Notes: generated by a model from the letters alone, not told the origin. DNA of 64,000 nt from Actinospineispora acaciae DSM 45401 (GCF_000620785.1 NZ_JIAI01000006.1:248001-312000); one strand, 5' to 3'; counted from the stretch's first letter, positions 7,836 through 18,414 are shown. Translations and numbers: made by a program.

Positions 7836-8171
7836 TCGACGCCGCACGCATGGCCGAGGCGAACCTCGTCTACCGCCGCCCCGACCTCTATGACGAGCTG
7901 ACCCGCGCGGACGAGCAGGCGGACGCCGTGGCCCGGGTCGTAGCCGACCTCGGCGCCCGCGTGGCGACGGTGCTGGATCTCGGGATGGCACCCGGACACC
8001 CGCATGCACATCACCTCTCGGGTGTGGGAGTTCGACGACGGCGGGTCGGCCGCGGACACGTTGGTCCGCCGCGTGTTCACTCGCCAGGAGCTGGACTCGG
8101 TTCTCGCCACCGCCGGTTGGGAGGGCCTGCCCGCGGTCGAATCCCGTTCGCCGCCTACCGAATGGACGTGA
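7832..8171 (+). pseudogene. class I SAM methyltransferase remnant, internally deleted and frameshifted
   Basis: The N-terminal part (AEANLVYRRPDLYDELTRAD, then VARVVADLGARVATVLDLG) matches the start of small actinobacterial class I methyltransferases and stops exactly at the SAM-binding motif I (normally DLGCGTG). From 7998 a +1 frame reads TRMHITSRVWEFDDGGSAAD, TLVRRVFTRQELDSVLATAG and WEGLPAVESRSP before a TGA at 8169-8171, the typical C-terminus of the same family. About 80-100 residues of the core between the two are missing. Together these show one gene that lost its middle and its frame, so it cannot be active. It lies at the right edge of the insert before recG. Confidence 0.75.
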
Positions 8172-8270
8172 TCTGAAACGCCGGGTCCCGGACTCCCGGT
8201 AGGTGCCACCTCGCGGTCGGCGACCTCATACGCTGGCGTCCACGACCCGGTGACGGCCGCAGGCCTGGAG

Positions 8271-8291
8271 GTGGAATGACCGACCTGGACA
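8271..8291 (+). repeat. 21-bp direct repeat, right copy
   Basis: Perfect copy of 6295-6315. Here it supplies the ATG (8276) and first five codons of recG, so the insertion left the recG frame intact but cut it from its upstream partner. Confidence 0.9.
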
Positions 8292-10480
8292 GCCCGCTGA
8301 GCCCGCTGGTCGGCCAGGCGGCGGCGAAGGCGCTGGCCGCCCAGCTCGACCTGAACACCGTGGGCGAGCTGCTGCGGCACTACCCGCGCCGGTACGCCGA
8401 GCGGGGCAAGCTCACCGACCTGGGGAGCCTGGCCATCGGTGAGCACGTCACGGTGATGGCGGAGATCCGCTCGGTGAACAGCCGGCCGATGCGCCAGCGC
8501 CGCGGCACCCTGATGGAGGTCGTCATCGAGTCCGGCGGCCGCACCCTGAGCTGCACGTTCTTCAACCGGCGCTACCACGGCAACCTGGCCGCCGGGCGGG
8601 TCGGGCTGTTCGCCGGCAAGGTCACCGCGTTCCGGGGCAAGCTCCAGCTCAACCAGCCGGACATGATGATCTTCGGCGAGGACGACGACCTGGACGCCGT
8701 GGACCAGTTCGCCGGCGCGCTGGTGCCGATCTACCCGGCGACCACCAAGCTGCCGTCCTGGAAGATCGCGCGCTGTGTCCGCCAGGTGCTGGACATGACC
8801 GACGCCCCCACGGACCCGCTGCCGATGGAGATCCTGGCCGAGCGCGGGCTGCCCGACCTGGGCACGGCGCTGCGCGGCATCCACCGCCCGGAGCGCGAGC
8901 GGGACTGGCGGGCGGCCAGGCAGCGGCTGGTCTGGGACGAGGCGCTGGCCGTGCAGCTCGCGCTCGCCCAGCGCCGGCAGGCGGCGTTGCTGCGGCCCGC
9001 GCCGGCCTGCCCGCCCGTGCCCGGCGGGCTGCACGACGCGTTCGACGCCCAGCTCCCGTTCACGCTCACCGACGGCCAGCGGGAGGTCGGCGAGGAGGTC
9101 ACCCGCGACCTGGCGATCGAGCACCCGATGAACCGGCTGGTGCAGGGCGACGTGGGCGCGGGCAAGACGATCGTCGCGCTGCGCGCCATGCTGCGGGTGG
9201 TGGACGCGGGCCGGCAGGCGGCGATGCTGGCGCCCACCGAGGTGCTGGCCGCCCAGCACGCGCGGACGCTGCGCGAGCTGCTCGGGCCGCTGGGGCGTGC
9301 CGGCGAGCTGGACGGCGCCGACCGGGCCACCCAGGTCACCCTGTTGACCGGCACGATGTCGGCCAAGGCCCGCAAGCAGGCGCTGCTGGACACCGTCTCC
9401 GGCACGGCAGGCATCGTGGTCGGCACCCACGCGCTGATCCAGGACCGGGTGGAGTTCGCCGACCTGGGGCTGCTGGTGGTGGACGAGCAGCACCGCTTCG
9501 GCGTCGAGCAGCGCGACGTGCTGCGCGGCCGCGACGGCGGCCGTACCCCGCACCTGCTGGTCATGACGGCCACCCCGATCCCGCGCACGGTGGCCATGAC
9601 CGTCTACGGCGACCTGGAGGTGTCCGCGCTGCGCGAGCTGCCGCTCGGGCGCTCGCCGATCGCCACCACCGTGGTGCCGGCGGGGGAGAAGCCGGCCTGG
9701 CTGGAGCGGGCCTGGGAGCGGGTGCGCGAGGAGGTGTCCGGCGGGCACCAGGCGTTCGTGGTCTGCCCCCGCATCGGCGGCGAGAACGGTGGGAACAACG
9801 GCTCGGCCGAGGAGGACGCCGAGCTGGAACCGCCGGACGAGGACGGCGACGGCGAGGAGAAGCGCCGCCCGCCGCTGGCCGTCGCGGACGTGGCGCCGAT
9901 GCTGGCCGAGGGTCCGCTGGCCGGGCTGCGGCTCGGCGTGCTGCACGGCCGGCTGCCCGCCGACGAGAAGGACGCCGTGATGCGCGCCTTCTCCGACGGC
10001 GAGCTGGACGTCCTGGTCGCCACCACCGTCATCGAGGTCGGCGTGGACGTCCCGAACGCCACCGGCATGGTGATCATGGACGCGGACCGGTTCGGGCTGT
10101 CCCAGCTGCACCAGCTGCGCGGGCGGGTCGGCCGCGGCAAGGCGCCGGGGGTGTGCTTGTTGATCACGGACTCGCCGCCGGGCACCACCGCCCGCGCCCG
10201 CCTGGACGCGGTGGCCTCCACCACCGACGGGTTCGAGCTGGCGCGCCACGACCTGGAGCTGCGCCGCGAGGGCGACGTGCTCGGCGCCTCCCAGTCCGGC
10301 CGCCGCTCCGGGCTGCGGCTGCTGTCGCTGCTGCGCGACGAGAAGACGATCTCCGAGGCCAGGGAGGTGGCGTGGCGGCTGGTGGCCGGCGACCCGTTCC
10401 TGGAGCGCCACGCCGGGCTGGCCGGCATGGTCGCCGAGATCATCGACGAGGAGCGCGCCGAGTACCTGGAGAAGGCCTGA
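8276..10480 (+). CDS. recG: ATP-dependent DNA helicase RecG
   Basis: Branch-migration helicase that reverses stalled forks and processes Holliday junctions. The 734-aa protein has the N-terminal wedge (OB) domain (about 60-160, SCTFFNRRYHGNLAAGRVGLFAGK), helicase domain 1 with Walker A VQGDVGAGKTIVA (Lys297) and VVDEQHRFGVEQR (Asp403), motif III VMTATPIPRT, and helicase domain 2 with TTVIEVGVDVPNA and QLRGRVGRG. An acidic, low-complexity insertion of about 30 residues (from NGGNNGSAEEDAELEPPDED) interrupts domain 2, a common actinobacterial variation. The first residues MTDLD are encoded by the 21-bp direct repeat. Expression now depends on a promoter within or beyond the insert; GGAGGT precedes the ATG. 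Confidence 0.97.
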   Translation: MTDLDSPLSPLVGQAAAKALAAQLDLNTVGELLRHYPRRYAERGKLTDLGSLAIGEHVTVMAEIRSVNSRPMRQRRGTLMEVVIESGGRTLSCTFFNRRYHGNLAAGRVGLFAGKVTAFRGKLQLNQPDMMIFGEDDDLDAVDQFAGALVPIYPATTKLPSWKIARCVRQVLDMTDAPTDPLPMEILAERGLPDLGTALRGIHRPERERDWRAARQRLVWDEALAVQLALAQRRQAALLRPAPACPPVPGGLHDAFDAQLPFTLTDGQREVGEEVTRDLAIEHPMNRLVQGDVGAGKTIVALRAMLRVVDAGRQAAMLAPTEVLAAQHARTLRELLGPLGRAGELDGADRATQVTLLTGTMSAKARKQALLDTVSGTAGIVVGTHALIQDRVEFADLGLLVVDEQHRFGVEQRDVLRGRDGGRTPHLLVMTATPIPRTVAMTVYGDLEVSALRELPLGRSPIATTVVPAGEKPAWLERAWERVREEVSGGHQAFVVCPRIGGENGGNNGSAEEDAELEPPDEDGDGEEKRRPPLAVADVAPMLAEGPLAGLRLGVLHGRLPADEKDAVMRAFSDGELDVLVATTVIEVGVDVPNATGMVIMDADRFGLSQLHQLRGRVGRGKAPGVCLLITDSPPGTTARARLDAVASTTDGFELARHDLELRREGDVLGASQSGRRSGLRLLSLLRDEKTISEAREVAWRLVAGDPFLERHAGLAGMVAEIIDEERAEYLEKA

Positions 10481-11299
10481 TCAGGTCTTGCGCCCGACCG
10501 CCCCGTACATGCAGATGTCCGCGTCGTCGATCTCGCCGATGTCGACCGAGTCGGGGCGCCACTTGTGCATCTGCACCAGGCCCGGCTCCTCCAGCTCGAA
10601 GCCCTCGAAGAACTGGTGTGCCTGGTCCTTGGTCCGCCAGGTCAGGGTCTCCCCGTGGGCGTAGTACTGCTCGCGGAGCTTGGCGAGCGGCTCGGGCGCG
10701 AACTCGTCGGTGGCGATGGTCGCGGCGAAGAAGCTTCCCGACGGCAGCACGTCCACCACCCGCCGGACCACCTCGAACGCCTCGTCGTCGTCCTCGATGA
10801 AGTGCAGCATGCCGATGAGCATCAGCCCGACGGGGCGGCTCATGTCGAGCGTCTCGCGCAGCTCCTTGGCGCCGAGGATCGCCTCCGGCTCGCGCATGTC
10901 CGCGCTGATGTAGGCGGTCCTGCCCTCCGGGGTGCTGGTCATCAGCGCCCTGGCGTGGGCGAGCACGATCGGGTCGTTGTCGACGTAGACGATGTGGGCG
11001 TCGGGCGCGACCTCCTGGACGATCTCGTGCAGGTTGGGCTGGGTCGGGATGCCGGTGCCGATGTCCAGGAACTGGCGGATGCCGCGCTCGGCGGCCAGGA
11101 AGCGGCCCACCCGGTGCATGAACGCGCGGTTGGCCTGCATGTGAACCCTCAGCGCGGGCCACACCTCGATCGAGGCGTCGCCGGCCTTGCGGTCCACCGG
11201 ATAGTTGTCCTTGCCGCCCAGGATGTAGTCGTAGATCCGGGCACCGTGCGCCCGGTCGAAACGGAGGTCCAGCCCCTGCACATCGTCTGGATTGCCCAC
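10481..11299 (-). CDS. SAM-dependent methyltransferase, DUF574 family
   Basis: A 272-aa member of the actinobacterial DUF574 methyltransferase family (Pfam PF04672). Substrates are mostly unknown; the family is greatly expanded in actinomycetes. Motifs are ARIYDYILGGKDNYPVDR near the N-terminus, the SAM-binding loop FLDIGTGIPTQPNLHE, the acidic strand end IVYVDNDPIVLAHARAL, and GLMLIGMLHFIEDDDEA. The start is a GTG (VGNPDDVQG) with a GGAG about 10 nt upstream. Its stop codon touches the recG stop, so the two converge with no gap. It stands alone on the minus strand; nothing nearby suggests a pathway. Confidence 0.85.
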   Translation of the reverse strand: MGNPDDVQGLDLRFDRAHGARIYDYILGGKDNYPVDRKAGDASIEVWPALRVHMQANRAFMHRVGRFLAAERGIRQFLDIGTGIPTQPNLHEIVQEVAPDAHIVYVDNDPIVLAHARALMTSTPEGRTAYISADMREPEAILGAKELRETLDMSRPVGLMLIGMLHFIEDDDEAFEVVRRVVDVLPSGSFFAATIATDEFAPEPLAKLREQYYAHGETLTWRTKDQAHQFFEGFELEEPGLVQMHKWRPDSVDIGEIDDADICMYGAVGRKT

Positions 11300-11417
11300 A
11301 GATTCCCACTCCGTCCCTTGGGATGATCGTTCGCACAATCCTACGGACGATTCGCGGGCCCGCATGATCACCGATGGTGATCTTGCGCTCACGGCCCGCT
11401 GAGGGCGCCCGCCAGCC

Positions 11418-11490
11418 GTAGGCCAACGCTTGTTGACAAGCCGGTCGCGCGGTCGTAAAGTCAACAGGCGTTGGCCTACAGTTGTTGACT
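11418..11490 (+). promoter_or_regulatory. strong promoter overlapped by a long inverted repeat
   Basis: TTGACA (11433-11438), 17 nt, TAAAGT (11456-11461) is a near-consensus sigma-70 type promoter, rare in this window. Two 20-bp arms with one mismatch (11418-11437 and 11460-11479, outer part GTAGGCCAACGC) cover both boxes. A third TGTTGAC half-site lies at 11482-11488. This layout fits repressor control of the monooxygenase gene. Confidence 0.7.
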
Positions 11491-11521
11491 TAGACGACTC
11501 GGAGACGACTCGGAGGTTGTC

Positions 11522-12922
<1,401 letters not shown>

Positions 12923-13853
12923 GCGGTGGTGGTGAAGCCGGTGGGCAGGCCGGCGCGGGCGGAGGCGTCCAGCGCGGCGACGGCGGGCCGGGGCAGGTGG
13001 ATGTGCCCGGCCCGCTCCAGCTTGGCGAGCTCGGCGCGAGCCTTGGCGTACGCGGCCACCCGCTCGGCGTCGTTCCCGCTGTCCTTGGCCACGGTGAGCA
13101 GCTTGATCACCCGATGCACCGAGGCGCGCTCCTCCGGCGAGAGCCCGGCCAGCCGGATCCGCTCGGCGGCGTCGTGGGCGGCCCGCCACGCCTGCCAGGC
13201 CCGCTCCACGGCCTGGGTGTACGCGACGGCCTGCCGCTCGGGCGGCGGCCTGTCCTCCCGCTCCCCGTGCAGCGCCTGTGCCTCGGCGAACGCGTCCACG
13301 AACCGCCCGGTGGAGGGCACCGTGACGTCGGCGAGCGCGGGCAGCCGCAGCACCGCCAGCGGGTCACACTCGTACTGCCCGTACTCGGAGCGCAGCGCGT
13401 CGAACCGCTGCCGGGCCGACCGCCACTCGCCCCGCCAGTCCGGCGGGGCCTGACGCGCCGCCGGGATCCGCGCCGACCCGGCCGCCCACCCCGGGCCGCG
13501 CCGCATCGCCCGCCTGCGACGGCGCCGCCGCGTGCCCTTGACCAACCGCACCAGGCCGGCCAGCACGGCGAGCGTCCCGACCAGGGCGGCGACCGTGACG
13601 AACGTGATAATCACCGTCCCGGCCACCGCCAGCACCGCCATGCCTCCGCTCAGCACGATCATGGACATGACCAGGACGAACAGCAGGACCAAGGGCAGTG
13701 GGTGCCGCCGCCCGCCGTAACGGGGCCGGAAGGTGTGGTGTGAATGCATAGCGCCTGGCTTCCCGTGCGGGCTCTGGGGCCGGTGTGATGAGCTTCGGTC
13801 ACGTTCCAGTCATCACATTTCAAGGTAGCCCGATCGGCAGCCCTGGAGGAGAC

Positions 13854-16800
13854 ATGTTTAACAAGGTGCTCGTGGCGAACCGGGGCGAGATCGCCATCCG
13901 GGCGTTCCGGGCGGCCTACGAGCTGGGCATCGGCACCGTCGCCGTCTTCCCGCACGAGGACCGCAACTCGCTGCACCGGCTCAAGGCGGACGAGTCGTAC
14001 CAGATCGGCGAGCCCGGCCACCCGGTGCGCGCCTACCTGTCCGTCCCGGAGATCGTCAAGGCCGCCAAGCGCGCCGGCGCCGACGCCGTCTACCCCGGCT
14101 ACGGCTTCCTCTCGGAGAACCCCGAGCTGGCCCGCGCCTGCGCCGAGGCCGGCCTGACCTTCGTCGGGCCGCCGACCGAGGTGCTGCACCTGACCGGCAA
14201 CAAGGCCCGCGCCATCCAGGCCGCCACCGAGGCCGGCCTGCCGGTGCTGCGCTCCACCGAGCCCTCCGACGACGTGGACACGCTGCTCGGGGCGGCCGAG
14301 GACATCGGCTTCCCGGTGTTCGTCAAGGCCGTCGCGGGCGGCGGCGGGCGTGGCATGCGGCGCGTGGAGTCCGCCGGCGAGCTGCGGGACGCGCTGGAGG
14401 CGGCGATGCGGGAGGCGGAGTCCGCGTTCGGCGACGGGCGGATGTTCCTCGAACAGGCGGTGGTGAACCCCCGCCACATCGAGGTGCAGGTGCTGGCCGA
14501 CACCGGCGGCGACACCGTGCACCTGTTCGAGCGGGACTGCTCGCTGCAGCGCCGCCACCAGAAGGTCGTCGAGATCGCCCCGGCGCCGAACCTGGACCCG
14601 GCCGCCCGGGAGCGGATCTGCGCCGACGCCGTCCGGTTCGCCCGCTCCATCGGCTACCGCAACGCCGGCACCGTGGAGTTCCTGCTCGACGCCGACGGCA
14701 ACCACGTCTTCATCGAGATGAACCCGCGCATCCAGGTCGAGCACACGGTGACCGAGGAGGTCACCGACGTGGACCTGGTCGGCTCCCAGCTGCGGATCGC
14801 GGCCGGCGCCACCCTGTCCGAGCTGGGCCTGAACCAGGAGTCGATCAGGCTGCGCGGCGCCGCCCTGCAGTGCCGGATCACCACCGAGGACCCGGCCAAC
14901 GGCTTCCGCCCGGACACCGGCGTGATCAGCAACTACCGCTCGCCCGGCGGGTCAGGCATCCGGCTGGACGGCGGCACCACGCACACCGGCACCCAGATCA
15001 GCGCGCACTTCGACTCCATGCTGGTCAAGCTCACCTGCCGGGGCTTCGACTTCGCCACCGCCGTGCGCCGCGCCCGCCGGGCCGTCGCCGAGTTCCGGAT
15101 CAGGGGGGTGTCGACGAACATCCCGTTCCTGCAGGCCGTGCTGGCCGACCCGGACTTCCAGGCCGGCCGGGTCACCACCTCGTTCATCGAGGAACGCCCG
15201 TACCTGCTCACCGCCCGCCAGCCCGCCGACCGGGGCACCCGGCTGCTCAGCTACCTGGCCAACGTCACCGTGAACAAGCCGCACGGCGCCCGCCCGCGCG
15301 TGGCCGAGCCCGTGGACAAGCTGCCGTTGGTGGACCCCACCGGACCCGCGCCGGACGGCTCCGCGCAGCTCCTGCGCGAGCTGGGACCGGAGCGGTTCGC
15401 CGCGCGGTTACGTTCACAGACCGCCGTGGCCGTCACCGACACGACGTTCCGCGACGCCCACCAGTCGCTGCTGGCCACCCGCGTCCGCACCAAGGACCTG
15501 CTGGCCATCGCGCCGTACGTGGCCCGCACCCTGCCCGAGCTGCTGTCCCTGGAGTGCTGGGGCGGCGCGACCTACGACGTGGCGCTGCGGTTCCTGGCCG
15601 AGGACCCGTGGCGGCGGCTGGCCGCGCTGCGCGAGGCGGCGCCGAACATCTGCCTGCAGATGCTGCTGCGCGGGCGCAACACCGTCGGCTACACCCCGTA
15701 CCCGGAGGAGGTGACGCACGCCTTCGTCGCCGAGGCCGCCCGCACCGGCATCGACATCTTCCGGATCTTCGACGCGCTCAACGACGTGTCCCAGATGCGC
15801 CCGGCCATCGACGCCGTCCGCGAGACCGGCACCGCCGTCGCCGAGGTCGCCCTCTGCTACACCGCCGACCTCTCCGACCCCGACGAGAAGCTCTACACCC
15901 TGGACTACTACCTGCGGCTGGCCGAACAGATCGTGTCGGCGGGGGCGCACGTGCTGGCCATCAAGGACATGGCCGGCCTGCTGCGCCCTCCCGCCGCCCG
16001 CACCTTGGTGACCGCCCTGCGCGAGCGGTTCGAGCTGCCCGTGCACCTGCACACCCACGACACCGCCGGCGGCCAGCTCGCCACCCTGCTCGCCGCCATC
16101 GACGCCGGCGTGGACGCGGTGGACGCGGCGGTGGCGTCCATGGCCGGCACCACCAGCCAGCCGCCGCTGTCCTCCCTGGTCGCCGGCACCGACCACACGG
16201 CCCGCACCACCGGCCTGTCGCTGGCCGCGGTCAACGACCTGGAGCCGTACTGGGAGGCCGTCCGCAAGGTGTACGCGCCGTTCGAGTCCGGGCTGGCCTC
16301 GCCGACCGGGCGGGTGTACCGCCACGAGATCCCCGGCGGGCAGCTGTCCAACCTGCGCCAACAGGCCATCGCGCTGGGCCTGGGGGAGCGGTTCGAGAAG
16401 ATCGAGGACTGCTACGCGGCCGCCGACCGGATGCTCGGGCGGCTGGTCAAGGTCACGCCGTCCTCCAAGGTGGTCGGCGACCTGGCGCTGCACCTGGTCG
16501 GGGCCGACGTGGACCCCAAGGAGTTCGAGTCCGACCCCGGCCGGTTCGACGTGCCCGACTCGGTGGTCGGGTTCCTGCGCGGCGAGCTGGGCGACCCGCC
16601 CGGCGGCTGGCCGGAGCCGTTCCGCACCCATGCGCTGGAGGGCCGCTCGCCGGCTCGGGAGGTCACCCCGCTCACCGCGTCGGATCGCGAGGGGCTGCGC
16701 GACGCGCCGAGGGACACTCTGAACAGGCTGCTGTTCCCCGGCCCGACCGCGGAGTTCGAGGCGCACCGGGAGAGCTTCGGCGACACTTCCGTGCTGTCCA

Positions 16801-17231
16801 GCAAGGACTTCTTCTACGGGCTCGAGCCCGACCGGGAGCACGAGGTCGAGCTGGAGCCCGGGGTGATGCTGCTGCTCGGGCTGGAGGCCATCTCGGACGC
16901 GGACGAGCGCGGCTACCGCACCGTGCTCGCCACCCTGAACGGCCAGCTGCGGCCGGTGCAGGCGCGCGACGAGTCGGTGGACACCGACGTCAAGGCCGCG
17001 GAGAAGGCCGACAGGTCGAACCCGAAGCACGTGGCCGCCCCGTTCGCCGGCGTGGTGACGCTCGGCGTGTCCGAGGGCGAGTCCGTGACCGCCGGCCAGA
17101 CCGTGGCCACCATCGAGGCCATGAAGATGGAGGCCGGCATCACCGCGCCCCGCGACGGCACGGTGTCCCGCCTGGCCATCGGCGCCGTCCAACAGGTCGA
17201 AGGCGGCGACCTGCTGCTGGAGCTCGCGTGA
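13854..17231 (+). CDS. pyc: pyruvate carboxylase
   Basis: Biotin enzyme making oxaloacetate from pyruvate, bicarbonate and ATP; main anaplerotic step. The 1125-aa length matches single-chain PYC. Order: biotin carboxylase (MFNKVLVANRGEIAIRAFRA, GYGFLSENPELA, the ATP-grasp loop AGGGGRGMR, EMNPRIQVEHTVTE), carboxyltransferase barrel (TDTTFRDAHQSLLATRVRT, MLLRGRNTVGYTPYP, HTHDTAGGQLATLLAAIDAG), PYC/OADA tetramerisation domain, and C-terminal biotinyl domain ATIEAMKMEAGIT with biotin on Lys1091. The ATG at 13854 follows CTGGAGGAGAC, giving the correct N-terminus; in-frame upstream codons are ignored. It heads the conserved pyc-rsmD-coaD cluster. A palindrome starts one base after the stop. Confidence 0.98.
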   Translation: MFNKVLVANRGEIAIRAFRAAYELGIGTVAVFPHEDRNSLHRLKADESYQIGEPGHPVRAYLSVPEIVKAAKRAGADAVYPGYGFLSENPELARACAEAGLTFVGPPTEVLHLTGNKARAIQAATEAGLPVLRSTEPSDDVDTLLGAAEDIGFPVFVKAVAGGGGRGMRRVESAGELRDALEAAMREAESAFGDGRMFLEQAVVNPRHIEVQVLADTGGDTVHLFERDCSLQRRHQKVVEIAPAPNLDPAARERICADAVRFARSIGYRNAGTVEFLLDADGNHVFIEMNPRIQVEHTVTEEVTDVDLVGSQLRIAAGATLSELGLNQESIRLRGAALQCRITTEDPANGFRPDTGVISNYRSPGGSGIRLDGGTTHTGTQISAHFDSMLVKLTCRGFDFATAVRRARRAVAEFRIRGVSTNIPFLQAVLADPDFQAGRVTTSFIEERPYLLTARQPADRGTRLLSYLANVTVNKPHGARPRVAEPVDKLPLVDPTGPAPDGSAQLLRELGPERFAARLRSQTAVAVTDTTFRDAHQSLLATRVRTKDLLAIAPYVARTLPELLSLECWGGATYDVALRFLAEDPWRRLAALREAAPNICLQMLLRGRNTVGYTPYPEEVTHAFVAEAARTGIDIFRIFDALNDVSQMRPAIDAVRETGTAVAEVALCYTADLSDPDEKLYTLDYYLRLAEQIVSAGAHVLAIKDMAGLLRPPAARTLVTALRERFELPVHLHTHDTAGGQLATLLAAIDAGVDAVDAAVASMAGTTSQPPLSSLVAGTDHTARTTGLSLAAVNDLEPYWEAVRKVYAPFESGLASPTGRVYRHEIPGGQLSNLRQQAIALGLGERFEKIEDCYAAADRMLGRLVKVTPSSKVVGDLALHLVGADVDPKEFESDPGRFDVPDSVVGFLRGELGDPPGGWPEPFRTHALEGRSPAREVTPLTASDREGLRDAPRDTLNRLLFPGPTAEFEAHRESFGDTSVLSSKDFFYGLEPDREHEVELEPGVMLLLGLEAISDADERGYRTVLATLNGQLRPVQARDESVDTDVKAAEKADRSNPKHVAAPFAGVVTLGVSEGESVTAGQTVATIEAMKMEAGITAPRDGTVSRLAIGAVQQVEGGDLLLELA

Positions 17232-17232
17232 G

Positions 17233-17277
17233 CCGTGAGTGAATAGCGTTGTCATAGCAACGCTAATCACTCACGGG
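17233..17277. repeat. dispersed intergenic palindrome, copy 2
   Basis: 19-bp arms (left CCGTGAGTGAATAGCGTTG, right CAACGCTAATCACTCACGG) with one A/A mismatch enclose a TCATAG loop, the reverse complement of the loop of copy 1. It lies in the short gap between pyc and rsmD and ends 6 nt before the rsmD ATG. Confidence 0.88.
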
Positions 17278-17283
17278 TACGGC

Positions 17284-17853
17284 ATGACCAGGATCATTGC
17301 GGGCACGGTCGGCGGGCGGCGGATCGAGGTGCCGGCGGGCGGGACGAGGCCGACGTCCGAGCGGGTGCGGGAGGCGGTGTTCAGCGCGCTGGACGCGGGG
17401 CCGGGGCTGGACGGCGCGGCGGTGCTGGACCTGTACGCCGGCTCCGGGGCGCTCGGGCTGGAGGCGCTGTCCCGGGGCGCGGCGCACGCGCTGTTCGTGG
17501 AGTCCGACCGGCGGGCGGCGCGGACGCTGCGGGGCAACATCGCCGCGCTCGGGCTGGGGGAGCGGGCGGGGGTACGGACGGCTTCGGTGGAAGCGGTGGT
17601 GTCCGCCGCCGCGCCCCGCCGGTACGACCTGGTGATCGCGGATCCCCCATACCCGGTGCCGAACGCCGAGGTCACCGACGTGCTGCGGGCCGCGATCGGC
17701 AACGGCTGGCTGGCTCCGGACGCCACAGTCGTGGTGGAGCGCCCGGCGCGATCGCGCGGGTTCGAGTGGCCGCCGCCGCTGCGCCCGCAACGTGATCGAC
17801 GTTACGGCGACACCATCGTGTACACCGGGTTTTGTTACCGTCCCGGCTCGTGA
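17284..17853 (+). CDS. rsmD: 16S rRNA (guanine(966)-N2)-methyltransferase
   Basis: Methylates G966 of 16S rRNA late in 30S assembly. The 189-aa protein begins MTRIIAGTVGGRRIEVP, the standard RsmD N-terminus, followed by TRPTSERVREAVFSAL, the SAM loop VLDLYAGSGALGLEALSRG and the catalytic motif VIADPPYPVP. The ATG at 17284 is preferred over an earlier in-frame start that would lie inside the palindrome and add a non-family leader. There is no Shine-Dalgarno before it; the palindrome occupies that position, so initiation may depend on readthrough from pyc or on an unrecognised promoter. The gene ends GTGA, overlapping coaD. Confidence 0.93.
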   Translation: MTRIIAGTVGGRRIEVPAGGTRPTSERVREAVFSALDAGPGLDGAAVLDLYAGSGALGLEALSRGAAHALFVESDRRAARTLRGNIAALGLGERAGVRTASVEAVVSAAAPRRYDLVIADPPYPVPNAEVTDVLRAAIGNGWLAPDATVVVERPARSRGFEWPPPLRPQRDRRYGDTIVYTGFCYRPGS

Positions 17854-18329
17854 GGCGCGCGGTGTGTCCAGGCTCGTTCGACCCGGTGACGAATGGTCAC
17901 CTCGACATCATCGAGCGGACGGCCGGGCTGTTCGACGAGATGATCGTCGCGGTGCTGGTCAACCAGACCAAGCGCGGGCTGTTCAGCATCGACGAGCGGA
18001 TCGAGATGCTGCGCGAGGTCACGGCGCACCGCCCGAACGTCACGATCGCCTCGTTCCACGGCCTGCTCGTGGACTTCTGCCGCGAGCACGACGTGCACGC
18101 CATCGTCAAGGGCCTGCGCGCGGTCACCGACTTCGACTACGAGCTGCAGATGGCGCAGATGAACCAGCGGCTGTCCGGCGTGGACACGCTGTTCATGTCG
18201 ACCAACCCGGAGTACAGCTTCCTGTCCAGCTCGCTGGTCAAGGAGGTCGCCAAGTTCGGCGGCGACGTGGCCCACCTGCTCCCGGAGCCGGTGCACCGCA
18301 GGCTGGTCAAGAAACTCGCCGAAACCTGA
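17850..18329 (+). CDS. coaD: phosphopantetheine adenylyltransferase
   Basis: Penultimate step of coenzyme A synthesis: adds AMP to 4'-phosphopantetheine. The 159-aa protein has the nucleotidyltransferase motif CPGSFDPVTNGHLDIIERT (the T/HxGH signature is TNGHLD), HAIVKGLRAVTDFDYE with the substrate-contacting Lys/Arg, and the second signature EYSFLSSSLVKEVAKFGG. The start is the GTG of GTGA shared with the rsmD stop, implying coupling. The rsmD-coaD pair is conserved in actinobacteria. Confidence 0.96.
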   Translation: MRRAVCPGSFDPVTNGHLDIIERTAGLFDEMIVAVLVNQTKRGLFSIDERIEMLREVTAHRPNVTIASFHGLLVDFCREHDVHAIVKGLRAVTDFDYELQMAQMNQRLSGVDTLFMSTNPEYSFLSSSLVKEVAKFGGDVAHLLPEPVHRRLVKKLAET

Positions 18330-18404
18330 GTGATATAGCACCTCTCGGCCCGGCGCGGGTGGGACACGCGGCCCTCCGAATGCCACGATTTGGGTAACCC
18401 GACA

Positions 18405-18414
18405 GGCACACTGG
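18405..18414 (+). promoter_or_regulatory. GGCACACTGG promoter-like motif before sepIVA
   Basis: The -10 candidate CACACT (18407-18412) ends 7 nt before the GTG at 18420, leaderless spacing. The same 10-mer, with at most one change, recurs before rplS (60890) and rpsP (57666). Confidence 0.45.

Larger units (their letters stand above)
6316..8270. mobile_element. inserted segment of unknown type between DAK2 gene and recG
   Basis: 1955 bp of visibly lower GC and mixed codon use, bounded by the 21-bp direct repeats. It holds an ASCH-domain gene on the minus strand, no clear gene at 6304-6481 and 6869-7367, an uncertain frame at 7368-7835 and a truncated methyltransferase. I see no integrase, transposase or terminal inverted repeat, so the mechanism of insertion is unknown. 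The duplicated 21 bp could be a target duplication, an att-type core or a recombination product. Confidence 0.6.

Noticed and set aside
7754..10411. Very long minus-strand open frame (over 880 codons) opposite recG
   Set aside because: An antisense shadow of a high-GC gene: composition is Gly/Ala/Arg/His-rich with no domain, while the plus strand encodes full RecG motifs.
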